From JAGLGH01 sp034723595 (lineage in GTDB: Archaea > Nanobdellota > Nanobdellia > Woesearchaeales > JAGLGH01): a DNA stretch of 11,522 bases. Numbering within the stretch: the first letter of the stretch is position 1; the number at the start of each line of letters is the position of its first letter. The position numbers and the translations under genes are program-made. Below are positions 1-6,154 of this stretch, piece after piece. The notes under the pieces were generated by a model, which made no database searches, was not told the DNA's origin, and saw only the letters and a program-made list of their open reading frames with translations. The stretch spans positions 1 to 11,522 of the forward strand of contig JAYEPB010000086.1 of the NCBI GenBank assembly GCA_034723595.1, read 5' to 3'.

Positions 1-656
1 GATATATGCAACCAAGTTTGTATTGGATTATCCCTATAAATAGTTGACCAAAGATAATATAATAAAGCAATTAATACAATAAATGGCGCTGATAAGACCC
101 CTAATTTAGCGCTTAATTTTTCATTTGTATATTTCATTTTTTTTGAAAATATATAGATGCCATAAGCTGGACAGCAAAGATAATATAATAGATAAAAAGA
201 CATAAGAATTAAATTTTGATTGAAGACTAAATTTTCCACAGTAACATGAAAAGTATTGCAGCTTGTATAACTAATAAAATTAGGATAAAATAATGACAAA
301 GAAGCAAAAAAGAATGGAATTGCATACAGATATTTCTTAATTTTATTGCCAGAAGCATTAATGAAAAAATGATAAATTAGGATAGGTAGAAACGTATAAG
401 TAGCAAATCCAATTCTTCCCCAGATAATTGCATTAACAGATTTACATAACATAAATTCAGTAAATTGATACAGACCTAAGAATAACACAAATATTGCTAA
501 AGGATATAGTCTTTTATCTTTAATTCTATAAAATAAATATGAAGCAATAGCAAACTCAATAATTGCTGTGATTATTGATGCCAATGGAGTAAAACACATA
601 ATAATAATTAATTCAAACATCTTATTAATATAATTTTCTAAAATCATAAGATACAT
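1..656 (-). CDS. Polytopic membrane protein, N-terminal part (runs off the window)
   Basis: The minus strand is open from an ATG at 656 to the window edge, 218 codons without a stop. The product is strongly hydrophobic, with about six membrane segments near residues 14-42, 51-71, 77-99, 109-127, 147-170 and 186-203, separated by short Lys/Arg-rich loops such as RIKDKR and KKMK. There is no catalytic signature. The pattern of many short helices with a conserved-looking WGRIGFATYTFLPI stretch recalls the N-terminal 7TM sensor modules of some histidine kinases, but that is only a resemblance and the C-terminus is not visible. An alternative start is the ATG at 620 (MFELII). It is divergent from the GGGP synthase, with a 7-3-7 inverted repeat just ahead of the start. 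Ile codons are mostly ATT, as in the GGGP synthase. Confidence 0.72.
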   Translation of the reverse strand, partial: MYLMILENYINKMFELIIIMCFTPLASIITAIIEFAIASYLFYRIKDKRLYPLAIFVLFLGLYQFTEFMLCKSVNAIIWGRIGFATYTFLPILIYHFFINASGNKIKKYLYAIPFFFASLSLFYPNFISYTSCNTFHVTVENLVFNQNLILMSFYLLYYLCCPAYGIYIFSKKMKYTNEKLSAKLGVLSAPFIVLIALLYYLWSTIYRDNPIQTWLHI

Positions 657-658
657 TT

Positions 659-675
659 ATGCATAGTTTATGCAT
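659..675. repeat. Inverted repeat ATGCATA-GTT-TATGCAT between divergent genes
   Basis: Perfect 7-bp arms with a 3-bp spacer, lying 3 bp upstream of the membrane-protein ATG and about 25 bp upstream of the TATA-like box of the GGGP synthase. The position suits an operator or a shared upstream element. No regulator is identified, and alternating ATGCAT sequence can arise by chance in AT-rich DNA. Confidence 0.4.
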
Positions 676-700
676 ACTTTCTATTTTCAACATAACCAAC

Positions 701-710
701 TTTTTAAATC
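701..710 (+). promoter_or_regulatory. TATA box of the GGGP synthase gene
   Basis: TTTTTAAATC is centred about 26 bp before the ATG at 731, the spacing expected for an archaeal leaderless transcript. No Shine-Dalgarno site precedes 731. This supports 731 as the start over the in-frame ATG at 659. Confidence 0.5.
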
Positions 711-730
711 CACGAGCATTATCAATTATT

Positions 731-1528
731 ATGGAACATAAAACAATTCAATACATATGTCCTGAATTAAAAAATAATAAAGGATTAGTCCTATACCTGG
801 ATGTTGATAGAAAGAATATATGGCTGAATCCTGATAAAAAACATGCATTGCATCTGGAACAGGTCGCTAAATCACAAGAGTGTTATAATTGCATTGTTAT
901 TGGCGGTTCAACAGGAGTCACCAGAGAAAATGCTTCTGAACTTTCAACTAAATTACAACAATATGGATATGATAAAAAACAAATAGGTTTATTGCCGCCA
1001 AAACATGATGTACTGAGTGAGAATTATGGTTTTGTAATTATTCCTTCTCTATTAAATTCAAAAAATGATTATTTTAAGGATAAGTTTGCAAAAATTGTAA
1101 AACCTCAGGTAGATGAGCTAAGCAAGTCAGGTGTTATTCCAATTTATATGGCTTATTTATTAGTTGAACCAGCAGATAAATTAACAGTTGGCAAGGTAAC
1201 AAATCCAGAGATTATTGGAAGAACTGAGTATGAAAAAGCAATTTCTTATTGTCATGAAGCAGTATGTCTTGGATTCAACACAATTTCTTTGGAAGCTGGA
1301 TCAGGAGCACTACAACATGTGCCAAAGGAAATAATCAAGGCAATTCGAGATCAATTTAATGGCACAATTACAGTTGGTGGAGGGATTAGCACAGCTGATC
1401 AGATATTCTCTATCCTGGATGCTGGTGCAGATCTTATTAGTTTAGGAGATGTTCTGGAGAATTCAGAGAATTTAGAACAACTATTACTGGAATTGTATAA
1501 TGGAATTAATCGCGCAAATATTTACTAG
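731..1528 (+). CDS. Geranylgeranylglyceryl-phosphate synthase (GGGPS/PcrB family)
   Basis: The product (265 aa) belongs to the PcrB/GGGPS TIM-barrel family. In archaea this enzyme joins sn-glycerol-1-phosphate to geranylgeranyl diphosphate, the first ether bond of membrane lipids, at the cytosolic membrane face. Visible family motifs are IGGSTGVT (57-64), the long central helix region ending AYLLVEPADK (141-150), ISLEAGSGA (185-193), TVGGGIST (214-221) and GADLISLGD (232-240), which form the phosphate and prenyl binding sites. The usual early DPD motif is replaced by LDVD (23-26), and the usual PVP after AGSGA reads HVP, so it is a divergent member. The frame extends upstream to 659, but those 24 residues resemble no family member, and the TATA spacing and family length favour 731. 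Ile codons are 18 ATT, 5 ATA, 2 ATC, unlike the next gene. Confidence 0.88.
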   Translation: MEHKTIQYICPELKNNKGLVLYLDVDRKNIWLNPDKKHALHLEQVAKSQECYNCIVIGGSTGVTRENASELSTKLQQYGYDKKQIGLLPPKHDVLSENYGFVIIPSLLNSKNDYFKDKFAKIVKPQVDELSKSGVIPIYMAYLLVEPADKLTVGKVTNPEIIGRTEYEKAISYCHEAVCLGFNTISLEAGSGALQHVPKEIIKAIRDQFNGTITVGGGISTADQIFSILDAGADLISLGDVLENSENLEQLLLELYNGINRANIY

Positions 1529-1565
1529 TATATCTCTAATTCTTTATTTGCTAATTTATTCTGGG

Positions 1566-1573
1566 GATTTTTT
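1566..1573 (+). terminator. Oligo-T terminator candidate after GGGPS
   Basis: GGGGATTTTTT lies about 40 bp after the GGGPS stop. Archaeal termination needs only a T-run on the coding strand. A second, shorter T-run follows at 1592-1596. No hairpin is present. Confidence 0.35.
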
Positions 1574-1604
1574 CAAATCATTCTACATACGATTTTTAGA
1601 AAAC

Positions 1605-1612
1605 TATATAAA
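1605..1612 (+). promoter_or_regulatory. TATA box of the yjbQ-mbf1-GT unit
   Basis: TATATAAA is centred 26-27 bp before the ATG at 1635, exactly right for a leaderless archaeal mRNA. It is the clearest TATA box in the window and fixes the start at 1635 rather than at the in-frame ATG at 1500. Confidence 0.65.
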
Positions 1613-1634
1613 CAATCTCACTTTTATTAAATCC

Positions 1635-2033
1635 ATGAAATCATTTACTATTTCTACCATCAGCCGCCAACAGATCATTGACATAAATAAGCAGGTTAAA
1701 GATATAGTCAAAGACTCTAAAATAAAAGAAGGCTTATGCCTGATATACACCCAGCATACGTCAGCAGCAGTAATCATAAATGAGAATGCTGACCCTAATA
1801 TAATGCTTGATATAATTGATGCTCTTAGCAAAGTAGTTCCTCCAGGGCAATGGAAGCATGATAAAATTGATGGAAATGGGGATGCCCATATAAAATCTAC
1901 AATATTGGGCCCATCAAAAACAGTAATTATAGATAAAGGCGAGTTGCAGCTTGGAAAGTGGCAGGATATTATGCTTGCAGAATTTGACGGCCCCAGAAAA
2001 CGTACTGTGCTTGTCAAGATCATAGAAGATTAG
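1635..2033 (+). CDS. YjbQ/UPF0047 family protein
   Basis: This 132-aa protein matches the compact YjbQ (COG0432) family along its whole length. Visible signatures are YTQHTSAAVIINENADP (38-54), the HD pair at 75-76, NGDAHIKSTILGPS (81-94) and GELQLGKWQDIMLAEFDGPR (102-121). H41, H75 and H85 are the likely metal-binding histidines of the family. Some members are reported to have weak thiamin-phosphate-synthase activity, but the physiological role is not settled. The start at 1635 is set by the TATA box at 1605-1612 and by family length; the longer frame from 1500 would add an unrelated hydrophobic leader that overlaps GGGPS. It is the first gene of a plus-strand unit with mbf1 12 bp downstream. 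Ile codons here are 11 ATA, 6 ATT, 4 ATC. Confidence 0.88.
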   Translation: MKSFTISTISRQQIIDINKQVKDIVKDSKIKEGLCLIYTQHTSAAVIINENADPNIMLDIIDALSKVVPPGQWKHDKIDGNGDAHIKSTILGPSKTVIIDKGELQLGKWQDIMLAEFDGPRKRTVLVKIIED

Positions 2034-2045
2034 AGGTGAAATCTA

Positions 2046-2516
2046 ATGGGAAACTGTGATATGTGTGGTAAGGAATCTGAGCTTTTTATTATTGAAATAG
2101 AAGACACAAGAATGAATGTATGTTCTAGCTGTGCAGGATTTGGGAAGAAAATCCGAAGAATTAATCCTGAGATTAAAACGCACAAGCAGAAGCAGAAGCA
2201 GCAGAAAGTTGAGGCTGCAGAGAAAGAGCCAGAAATAATCCAGATGATTGTGCTTGATTACCCCAAAATAATTAAAAAAAAGAGAGAACAGATGGGCATG
2301 AAGCAAAAGGAATTTGCACGCCACATCTCAGAAAAAGAATCTCTCGTGCACAGCATGGAAGTAGGAAAATTTAAGCCTTCGATGAAAATTGCAGCAAAAC
2401 TAGAACACATGCTTAACATAAAGCTTATAGAAGATGTTGAAGAAACAACATCTGAGCATGCTAAAACTGATAGAGGGAAAGGGTTAACTTTAGGCGATTT
2501 CATAAAGAAAAAATAA
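2046..2516 (+). CDS. mbf1: Archaeal multiprotein-bridging factor 1 (MBF1)
   Basis: This is a 156-aa archaeal MBF1. An N-terminal zinc ribbon carries CxxC pairs at C4/C7 and C26/C29. A basic Gln/Lys linker (about 44-60) leads to an XRE/Cro-type helix-turn-helix at about 73-128 (KKKREQMGMKQKEFARHISE, then the recognition helix around SLVHSMEVGK). The protein ends in LTLGDFIKKK, the C-terminal tail typical of archaeal MBF1. Archaeal MBF1 is linked to the ribosome and translation; the eukaryotic protein is a transcription coactivator and acts on stalled ribosomes. The start at 2046 is supported by GAGGTGA (2033-2039), 6 bp upstream, overlapping the yjbQ stop, so the two genes are probably co-transcribed. 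The GT2 gene begins 8 bp after the stop. Confidence 0.92.
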   Translation: MGNCDMCGKESELFIIEIEDTRMNVCSSCAGFGKKIRRINPEIKTHKQKQKQQKVEAAEKEPEIIQMIVLDYPKIIKKKREQMGMKQKEFARHISEKESLVHSMEVGKFKPSMKIAAKLEHMLNIKLIEDVEETTSEHAKTDRGKGLTLGDFIKKK

Positions 2517-2524
2517 TTACGAAA

Positions 2525-3223
2525 ATGGCACTTATTGAGAATAAAGATATCACTTTGATTCTTCCGACATTGAATGAAGAAAAAAACATAAAAGATGTTC
2601 TTGATATAGTCAATAGTCTTTATCCTGGCATCTCAGTAATTGTTGCTGATGATGGCAGTGCAGATAAAACACAGGATATTGTAATGGATTACAGAGAAGG
2701 GGATGTAACTCTCCTGGACAGGTCATCAGAAAAAGAAAAAGGCCTGACTGGAAGTGTTCTTGATGCTATCAGGCTTGTGACAACAAAGAATATAATAGTT
2801 ATGGACGCAGATCTTCAGCACCCGCCAGAAAAGATTAAGCAGATAGCAGAATTATTAAGACATTATGATATTGTGATTGGTGTGAGGGAAAAAGTTGAAA
2901 ACAGCTGGCCCATGCACAGGAAAATTATGTCCTGGGGAGGGGATGCTCTTGCAAGAATGCGACTTGTTGTCAAACCATTCACTTGCCTTGATACTATGTC
3001 TGGCTTTTTTGGGATAAGGACCTCACTATTTAAGGATATAATTCAAATCCATGAAAAAAAATACGAGAAAAAAGGATATAAAATCCTATTTGAGACACTC
3101 AAGTATATTCCACAAAACACAAGAATTGGATATGTCAATTATGTATTTGGCTCAAGAAAAAGAGGAGAGTCTAAGATTGGCGGAAAGCACATGATCTACC
3201 ACGTAAAAAGCGTAATGAAATAG
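2525..3223 (+). CDS. GT2 glycosyltransferase, dolichol-phosphate mannosyltransferase-like
   Basis: A 232-aa GT-A fold glycosyltransferase of family GT2. The nucleotide-sugar site is visible as LPTLNEEKNI (13-22) and VADDGSADKT (40-49); the metal-binding DxD is MDADLQHPPEKI (93-104). The C-terminal half has DTMSGFFGIR and GYKILFETLKY, as in dolichyl-phosphate mannose/glucose synthases (DPM1), and FGSRKRGESKIG matches the conserved Arg-rich stretch before the end. There are no membrane helices, so it resembles the soluble DPM1 type that acts on polyprenyl phosphate at the membrane. The likely product is a polyprenyl-P sugar donor for glycosylation; sugar specificity cannot be read. It starts 8 bp after mbf1 with no clear ribosome site, so it is probably translated by coupling. 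It is the last gene of its unit. Confidence 0.88.
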   Translation: MALIENKDITLILPTLNEEKNIKDVLDIVNSLYPGISVIVADDGSADKTQDIVMDYREGDVTLLDRSSEKEKGLTGSVLDAIRLVTTKNIIVMDADLQHPPEKIKQIAELLRHYDIVIGVREKVENSWPMHRKIMSWGGDALARMRLVVKPFTCLDTMSGFFGIRTSLFKDIIQIHEKKYEKKGYKILFETLKYIPQNTRIGYVNYVFGSRKRGESKIGGKHMIYHVKSVMK

Positions 3224-3308
3224 ATTCTTGCAGTCAATTGCATCCAGTTATTTTCTAGACCTTATCTCATGATTTTGACAGATCTTAAGCTTTCTCCATC
3301 TGTTGGAC

Positions 3309-3680
3309 TCAAAATTCCTGTTTTTTCCTATAATCCTCAATCGCTTTATGAAGAGCATCAGCAGCAAGATTAGAGCAGTGCTCCTTTATAGGTGGCAGAC
3401 CTCCAAGTTCATTTACCACATTTTTATTACAGAGTTTTTCTGCTTCTTCAATTGTCTTGCCTTTGACAATTTCTGTCATTATTGAGCTTGTAGCTATAGC
3501 TGCTGCGCATCCGAATGTCTTCACCTTAATATCCACAATCCTGTTGTCATTTACCTTAATAGTGCATAACATAACATCTCCGCATACAGGATTACCTACC
3601 TTGCCTATCCCATCAGCATCTTTGATCTCGCCAACATTCCTTGGCTTATTGAAATGATCCTTTACTTTTTCTGAATACAC
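3309..3680 (-). CDS. iscU: Fe-S cluster scaffold protein IscU
   Basis: This 123-aa protein is an IscU scaffold, which accepts sulfur from IscS and assembles [2Fe-2S]/[4Fe-4S] clusters. The three ligand cysteines are C33 (NPVCGDVM, with the regulatory Asp at 35), C58 (FGCAAAIATSS) and C102 (KEHCSNLAADAL). Just before C102 is LPPIK (95-99), a near match to LPPVK, the peptide recognised by the Hsp70 chaperone HscA in bacterial systems. The start codon is GTG at 3680; MYSEKVKDHFNKPRNVG is the normal IscU N-terminus, and GAGG lies 6 bp upstream. It begins 2 bp after the iscS stop, so the two are one operon. IscU-type scaffolds are less usual in archaea than SUF, which suggests bacterial ancestry (inference). 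It converges with the glycosyltransferase across 85 bp. Confidence 0.95.
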   Translation of the reverse strand: MYSEKVKDHFNKPRNVGEIKDADGIGKVGNPVCGDVMLCTIKVNDNRIVDIKVKTFGCAAAIATSSIMTEIVKGKTIEEAEKLCNKNVVNELGGLPPIKEHCSNLAADALHKAIEDYRKKQEF

Positions 3681-3682
3681 TT

Positions 3683-4858
3683 TTATTCCTCATTATCATA
3701 CGGTGCAAGAGGACTCATCTCTCGCAACTGCCTGATTATTCTTTTCAATTCCTTGACAGTATAGTTTATCTCATCTTCTGTTGTGAATCTTGATAAAGTG
3801 AATCTTATGCACCCATGCGCAGATTCTGGCTTCAGCCCGATTGCAAGAAGCACATGGCTTGGCTGAAGTGATTGCGATGAGCATGCGCTTGCTGTAGATA
3901 CGCATATACCTTCCTCATCAAGATGCAGAACTATTCCTTCTCCTTCAATATACCTGAATGCAAAATTCACATTGTTGCACAATCGCTTATTGCCTTTAGG
4001 ACCATTCAGTTTTATGTCAGGAATAATTTTCTCTATATCTGCAGCCATCTTATCTCTTAACCCAGCCATATAGATTATATGGTTTTCTGAAGCAAGTTCT
4101 ACTGCCTTTCCAAAGCCTACAATTCCAGGAACATTCTCTGTTCCTGCTCTTATATCCATTTCCTGATGACCACCAGTCATAAGATGAACCAAGTTAACAC
4201 CCTTTTTTATGTATAATGCTCCTACTCCTTTAGGACCATGTATCTTATGTGAAGCAAGAGACATCAGGTCAATATTCATCTTTTTCACATCAATCTTCAC
4301 TTTTGTAAAAGCCTGCACTGCATCTGTATGGAAAAGAACGCCCTTATCTTTGCAGATCTGCCCAATCGCTTCAATATCCTGGATAGTTCCAATCTCATTG
4401 TTTGCAAGCATTATTGAGACCAGAAAAGTATTTTCATTGATTGCTGATTCAAGTTCTTTTAAGTCGATAAACCCATCACTATCAACATCAAGATATGTTA
4501 CTTCAAACCCATCCTTTTCAAGCGCCTTGCATGTATTAAGAATTGCCGGATGCTCTATTTTTGAAGTTATTATATGATTCTTATTATCACCTTTCCTTGC
4601 TGCATAAGCTGTACCTCTTAAAGCAAGATTATCTGCCTCAGAACCTCCTGATATAAAGATTATCTCCTCAGAATTAGCATTTATGCGGCTGGCTATAATT
4701 CTTCTTACCTTTGCTATAGCTTCTCTTGGCTTTTCGCTGAATGAGTATATGCTTGATGGATTTCCATATAACTCTGTAAAATAAGGCAGCATCTCCTCTA
4801 CGACCAAAGGGTCGGTTTTTGTGCTTGCTCCATTGTCAAGATAGATTGTTTTTTTCAT
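3683..4858 (-). CDS. iscS: Cysteine desulfurase IscS
   Basis: A 391-aa PLP-dependent class V aminotransferase-fold cysteine desulfurase. Counted from the ATG at 4858, H103 (IEHPA) stacks on PLP, K205 (SHKIHGPKG) forms the Schiff base, and C326 (STASACSSQS) is the persulfide cysteine on a long mobile loop. These are within two residues of E. coli IscS numbering (H104, K206, C328), so this is group I IscS/NifS rather than SufS. GGSEADN (71-77), NNEIG and TDAVQA are also present. The frame runs on upstream to 4927, but those residues lie inside the regulator gene; the conventional start MKKTIYLDNGAS overlaps the regulator stop as ATGA (4858-4855), a classic translational coupling. No separate ribosome site is seen. 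It donates sulfur to IscU, encoded 2 bp downstream. Confidence 0.96.
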   Translation of the reverse strand: MKKTIYLDNGASTKTDPLVVEEMLPYFTELYGNPSSIYSFSEKPREAIAKVRRIIASRINANSEEIIFISGGSEADNLALRGTAYAARKGDNKNHIITSKIEHPAILNTCKALEKDGFEVTYLDVDSDGFIDLKELESAINENTFLVSIMLANNEIGTIQDIEAIGQICKDKGVLFHTDAVQAFTKVKIDVKKMNIDLMSLASHKIHGPKGVGALYIKKGVNLVHLMTGGHQEMDIRAGTENVPGIVGFGKAVELASENHIIYMAGLRDKMAADIEKIIPDIKLNGPKGNKRLCNNVNFAFRYIEGEGIVLHLDEEGICVSTASACSSQSLQPSHVLLAIGLKPESAHGCIRFTLSRFTTEDEINYTVKELKRIIRQLREMSPLAPYDNEE

Positions 4859-5223
4859 TTTATTTCTTTTAGGCAGACACAGCATTCTGCAGGAATATCC
4901 TTGTTTTTGCTCCTGTGAATCTTGCATAGTGTAAGGTCTTTCCTTATTACAGCTATAAGATTCTGGATTTCACTGATAAGCTTTGAATTGTCTTTAATTA
5001 TCTTTTCACTTGCTTTTTCAATAAGCCTGCGTGTATTTTCTGTGAATTTCACTTCACTTGCCCGCTTTGATTTCATATATTGTGATACCGCTGGCGCAGA
5101 TACATTAAGTATCTTAGCTGTATCTTTCTGTGAAAGCCCATGCTTCTTGGTCAATAGCATCGCAAGCTCCCTTCTTATTGCAGGCAATATATACCAGACT
5201 TCAATTTCCTGTGGTTGCAGCAT
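4855..5223 (-). CDS. HTH regulator (COG2522-like) with Cys-rich C-terminus, first gene of isc operon
   Basis: This 122-aa protein opens the isc operon. The N-terminus (MLQPQEIEVWYILPAIRREL) and an XRE-type helix-turn-helix at about 28-55 (GLSQKDTAKILNVSAPAVSQYMKSK) match the archaeal COG2522 group of predicted regulators. A helical stretch (about 60-97) leads to a C-terminal cluster C100-x2-H103 and C114-C115-x-C117, arranged like ligands for an Fe-S cluster or zinc. Being coupled to iscS by an ATGA overlap, it is a strong candidate for a cluster-sensing autorepressor that plays the part IscR plays in bacteria (inference). It has a Shine-Dalgarno site GGTGA (5235-5231), 7 bp before the ATG, a TATA box at 5269-5278, and a perfect palindrome between them at the expected transcription start. 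Confidence 0.85.
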   Translation of the reverse strand: MLQPQEIEVWYILPAIRRELAMLLTKKHGLSQKDTAKILNVSAPAVSQYMKSKRASEVKFTENTRRLIEKASEKIIKDNSKLISEIQNLIAVIRKDLTLCKIHRSKNKDIPAECCVCLKEIK

Positions 5224-5230
5224 CTTTTTG

Positions 5231-5235
5231 TCACC
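5231..5235 (-). promoter_or_regulatory. Shine-Dalgarno site of the isc operon
   Basis: GGTGA on the minus strand, 7 bp before the regulator ATG at 5223. It shows the operon mRNA has a short leader, unlike the leaderless genes elsewhere in the window. Confidence 0.65.
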
Positions 5236-5236
5236 A

Positions 5237-5254
5237 AATTAACTATAGTTAATT
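5237..5254. promoter_or_regulatory. Perfect 18-bp palindrome, candidate isc operator
   Basis: AATTAACTATAGTTAATT is identical to its reverse complement over all 18 bp. It lies between the TATA box (5269-5278) and the ribosome site (5231-5235), covering the expected transcription start near 5247. Binding here would block the start site, so repression by the first gene product of the operon is the simplest reading (inference). Confidence 0.65.
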
Positions 5255-5268
5255 CATTATTATGGATT

Positions 5269-5278
5269 TATTTAAATA
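5269..5278 (-). promoter_or_regulatory. TATA box of the isc operon
   Basis: TATTTAAATA, centred about 50 bp before the regulator ATG. Transcription should start about 25 bp downstream, inside the 18-bp palindrome, giving a leader of roughly 25 nt that contains the GGTGA site. Confidence 0.6.
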
Positions 5279-5284
5279 GTTTTT

Positions 5285-5455
5285 GGTTAAATTGCCGTGT
5301 GGATATTCATGAGGAACGCAGTGATACATTAAGACAAAGAATTAAAGGACAAAAGTTTTAAGAAAATTATTAGAATTTCTAACTGTTTCTTCAAGTGCTT
5401 CTCTATCTCCACCTGTTGTACCCATTACAAAAGGTAATCCATTAAGCAATATCCA
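5285..5455 (-). pseudogene. dapB: Remnant of dihydrodipicolinate reductase (dapB)
   Basis: In the minus-strand frame read from 5455 the sequence gives WILLNGLPFVMGTTGGDRE followed by ALEETVRNSNNFLKTFVL and then a TAA at 5344. PFVMGTTGGDR is the signature of plant/algal-type dihydrodipicolinate reductases, which reduce dihydrodipicolinate in lysine/diaminopimelate synthesis. After the stop, in the same frame, VPHEYPHGN (about 5317-5291) resembles the C-terminal GVPEEYLxGH region of the family. A frame stop (TAA) sits directly upstream as well. Only about 30-50 of roughly 270 codons remain, so this is a decayed piece with an internal deletion, ending against the isc promoter. The first block is a convincing match; the second is weaker. 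Confidence 0.65.
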
Positions 5456-5511
5456 TTACAAATGCAAACCCCTTGCTAGTTGTTACAACTTAGTGAGAAA
5501 TAATCAAAACA

Positions 5512-5521
5512 TTTATAAATA
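5512..5521 (+). promoter_or_regulatory. TATA box of the J-protein gene
   Basis: TTTATAAATA, about 75 bp before the ATG at 5592. It predicts a leader of around 50 nt, consistent with the GGAAGG ribosome site (5580-5585) 6 bp before the start. A second TATA-like TCTATATAGG is at 5531-5540. Apart from the dapB remnant I see nothing else in 5281-5591 except a small dyad at 5478-5490. Confidence 0.45.
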
Positions 5522-5591
5522 AAACTTGATTCTATATAGGAAAACAGAGCAAAATTAACCATAATAAAAAAGATAAAAAGGAAGGATTTCA

Positions 5592-6017
5592 ATGGCTGAA
5601 AAAGATTATTATAAGATATTAGGGGTATCAAGGAATGCTCCAGAAGTAATTATAACTCAAGCATATAGGGAGCTTGCAAAAGTCTATCATCCAGATCACA
5701 ATCCCAACAATCCTGGCGCTGCTGAGAGATTCAGTGATATAATCGAAGCTGCAGATGTCTTAAGAAATTTTGACAAAAGAAAGCAGTATGACAATCAGAG
5801 GGCTGAAAATAATTCTGCTAATTATAATCATAAGGAAAGCTATTTTATATTCGATTATTTCAGTAAGTCTTTGGAGGAATTAAAGGAATTATGGGTTCAG
5901 GCTGGTATAGAATGTAAAAACGCTCATAAAAAAATGCCTCTTAATCATATCTATACCTCATGCGGAGAACTCAAAAGAAAAAACACAAATGGCATTCATA
6001 TTAATGATATTATATAG
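5592..6017 (+). CDS. Short J-domain protein (DnaJ-like, J domain only)
   Basis: A 141-aa protein whose first 68 residues are a complete J domain: DYYKILGVSRNA (5-16), helix II AYRELAKVYHPDHNP with the HPD triad at 33-35, then AERFSDIIEAADVLRNFDKRKQYD. The HPD motif stimulates Hsp70 (DnaK) ATPase. The canonical DnaJ Gly/Phe linker, CxxCxGxG zinc fingers and C-terminal substrate domains are absent. Instead about 70 residues follow, with a helical stretch (SKSLEELKELWVQAGIECKNA) that I do not recognise. It is not a standard HscB, but it lies beside the isc operon, whose IscU keeps an LPPIK chaperone-binding motif. It is a specialised J protein or a truncated DnaJ. The start is supported by GGAAGG 6 bp upstream. 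Confidence 0.85.
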   Translation: MAEKDYYKILGVSRNAPEVIITQAYRELAKVYHPDHNPNNPGAAERFSDIIEAADVLRNFDKRKQYDNQRAENNSANYNHKESYFIFDYFSKSLEELKELWVQAGIECKNAHKKMPLNHIYTSCGELKRKNTNGIHINDII

Positions 6018-6044
6018 AAAAACAATTAGAATGAGAAATCTGTT

Positions 6045-6114
6045 TATAAGAAAAAAAACAAAAAAAGGTAAAAAAATAACAGAAACATTAAATAAGTTAG
6101 AGAGCTTTGCTCTC
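6045..6114 (-). terminator. Hairpin plus T-rich tract ending the methylthiotransferase unit
   Basis: On the minus strand the stem GAGAGC-AAA-GCTCTC (6114-6100) is followed by a long T-rich tract with runs of seven to eight T through about 6050. It lies about 40 bp after the stop of the small ORF and looks like a terminator for that unit. No other gene is supported in 6018-6154. Confidence 0.6.
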
Positions 6115-6154
6115 CAACTGGTCTGAGTATTGTCTCTTCTGCGTATAAAAAAAT

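Noticed and set aside
659..730. N-terminal extension of the GGGP synthase from ATG 659
   Set aside because: The extra 24 residues match nothing in the family, and a TATA-like box at 701-710 lies inside that stretch at leaderless distance from 731.
1500..1634. Long N-terminal extension of the YjbQ-family protein
   Set aside because: It would overlap the GGGPS gene and contain the strong TATA box at 1605-1612; family members begin near MKSFTISTIS.
1604..2023. Minus-strand open frame of 139 codons
   Set aside because: It lies entirely opposite the well-supported YjbQ gene and has no recognisable domain or ribosome site.
4859..4927. Upstream start for IscS
   Set aside because: It lies within the regulator gene; the ATG at 4858 gives the normal IscS N-terminus and an ATGA coupling.
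5430..5475. Second GFAFVMDI-like copy beside the dapB signature (possible tandem duplication)
   Set aside because: AAGGGGTTTGCATTTGTAAT resembles the following AATGGATTACCTTTTGTAAT, but the frames differ and the match is too short to call a repeat.
5478..5490. Small dyad AGTTGT-T-ACAACT
   Set aside because: Only 6-bp arms, about 20 bp upstream of a TATA box and not clearly positioned for control; it may be chance.
6031..6126. 31-codon plus-strand ORF after the J-protein gene
   Set aside because: No ribosome site, low-complexity Lys-rich product, and it lies opposite the terminator of the minus-strand unit.
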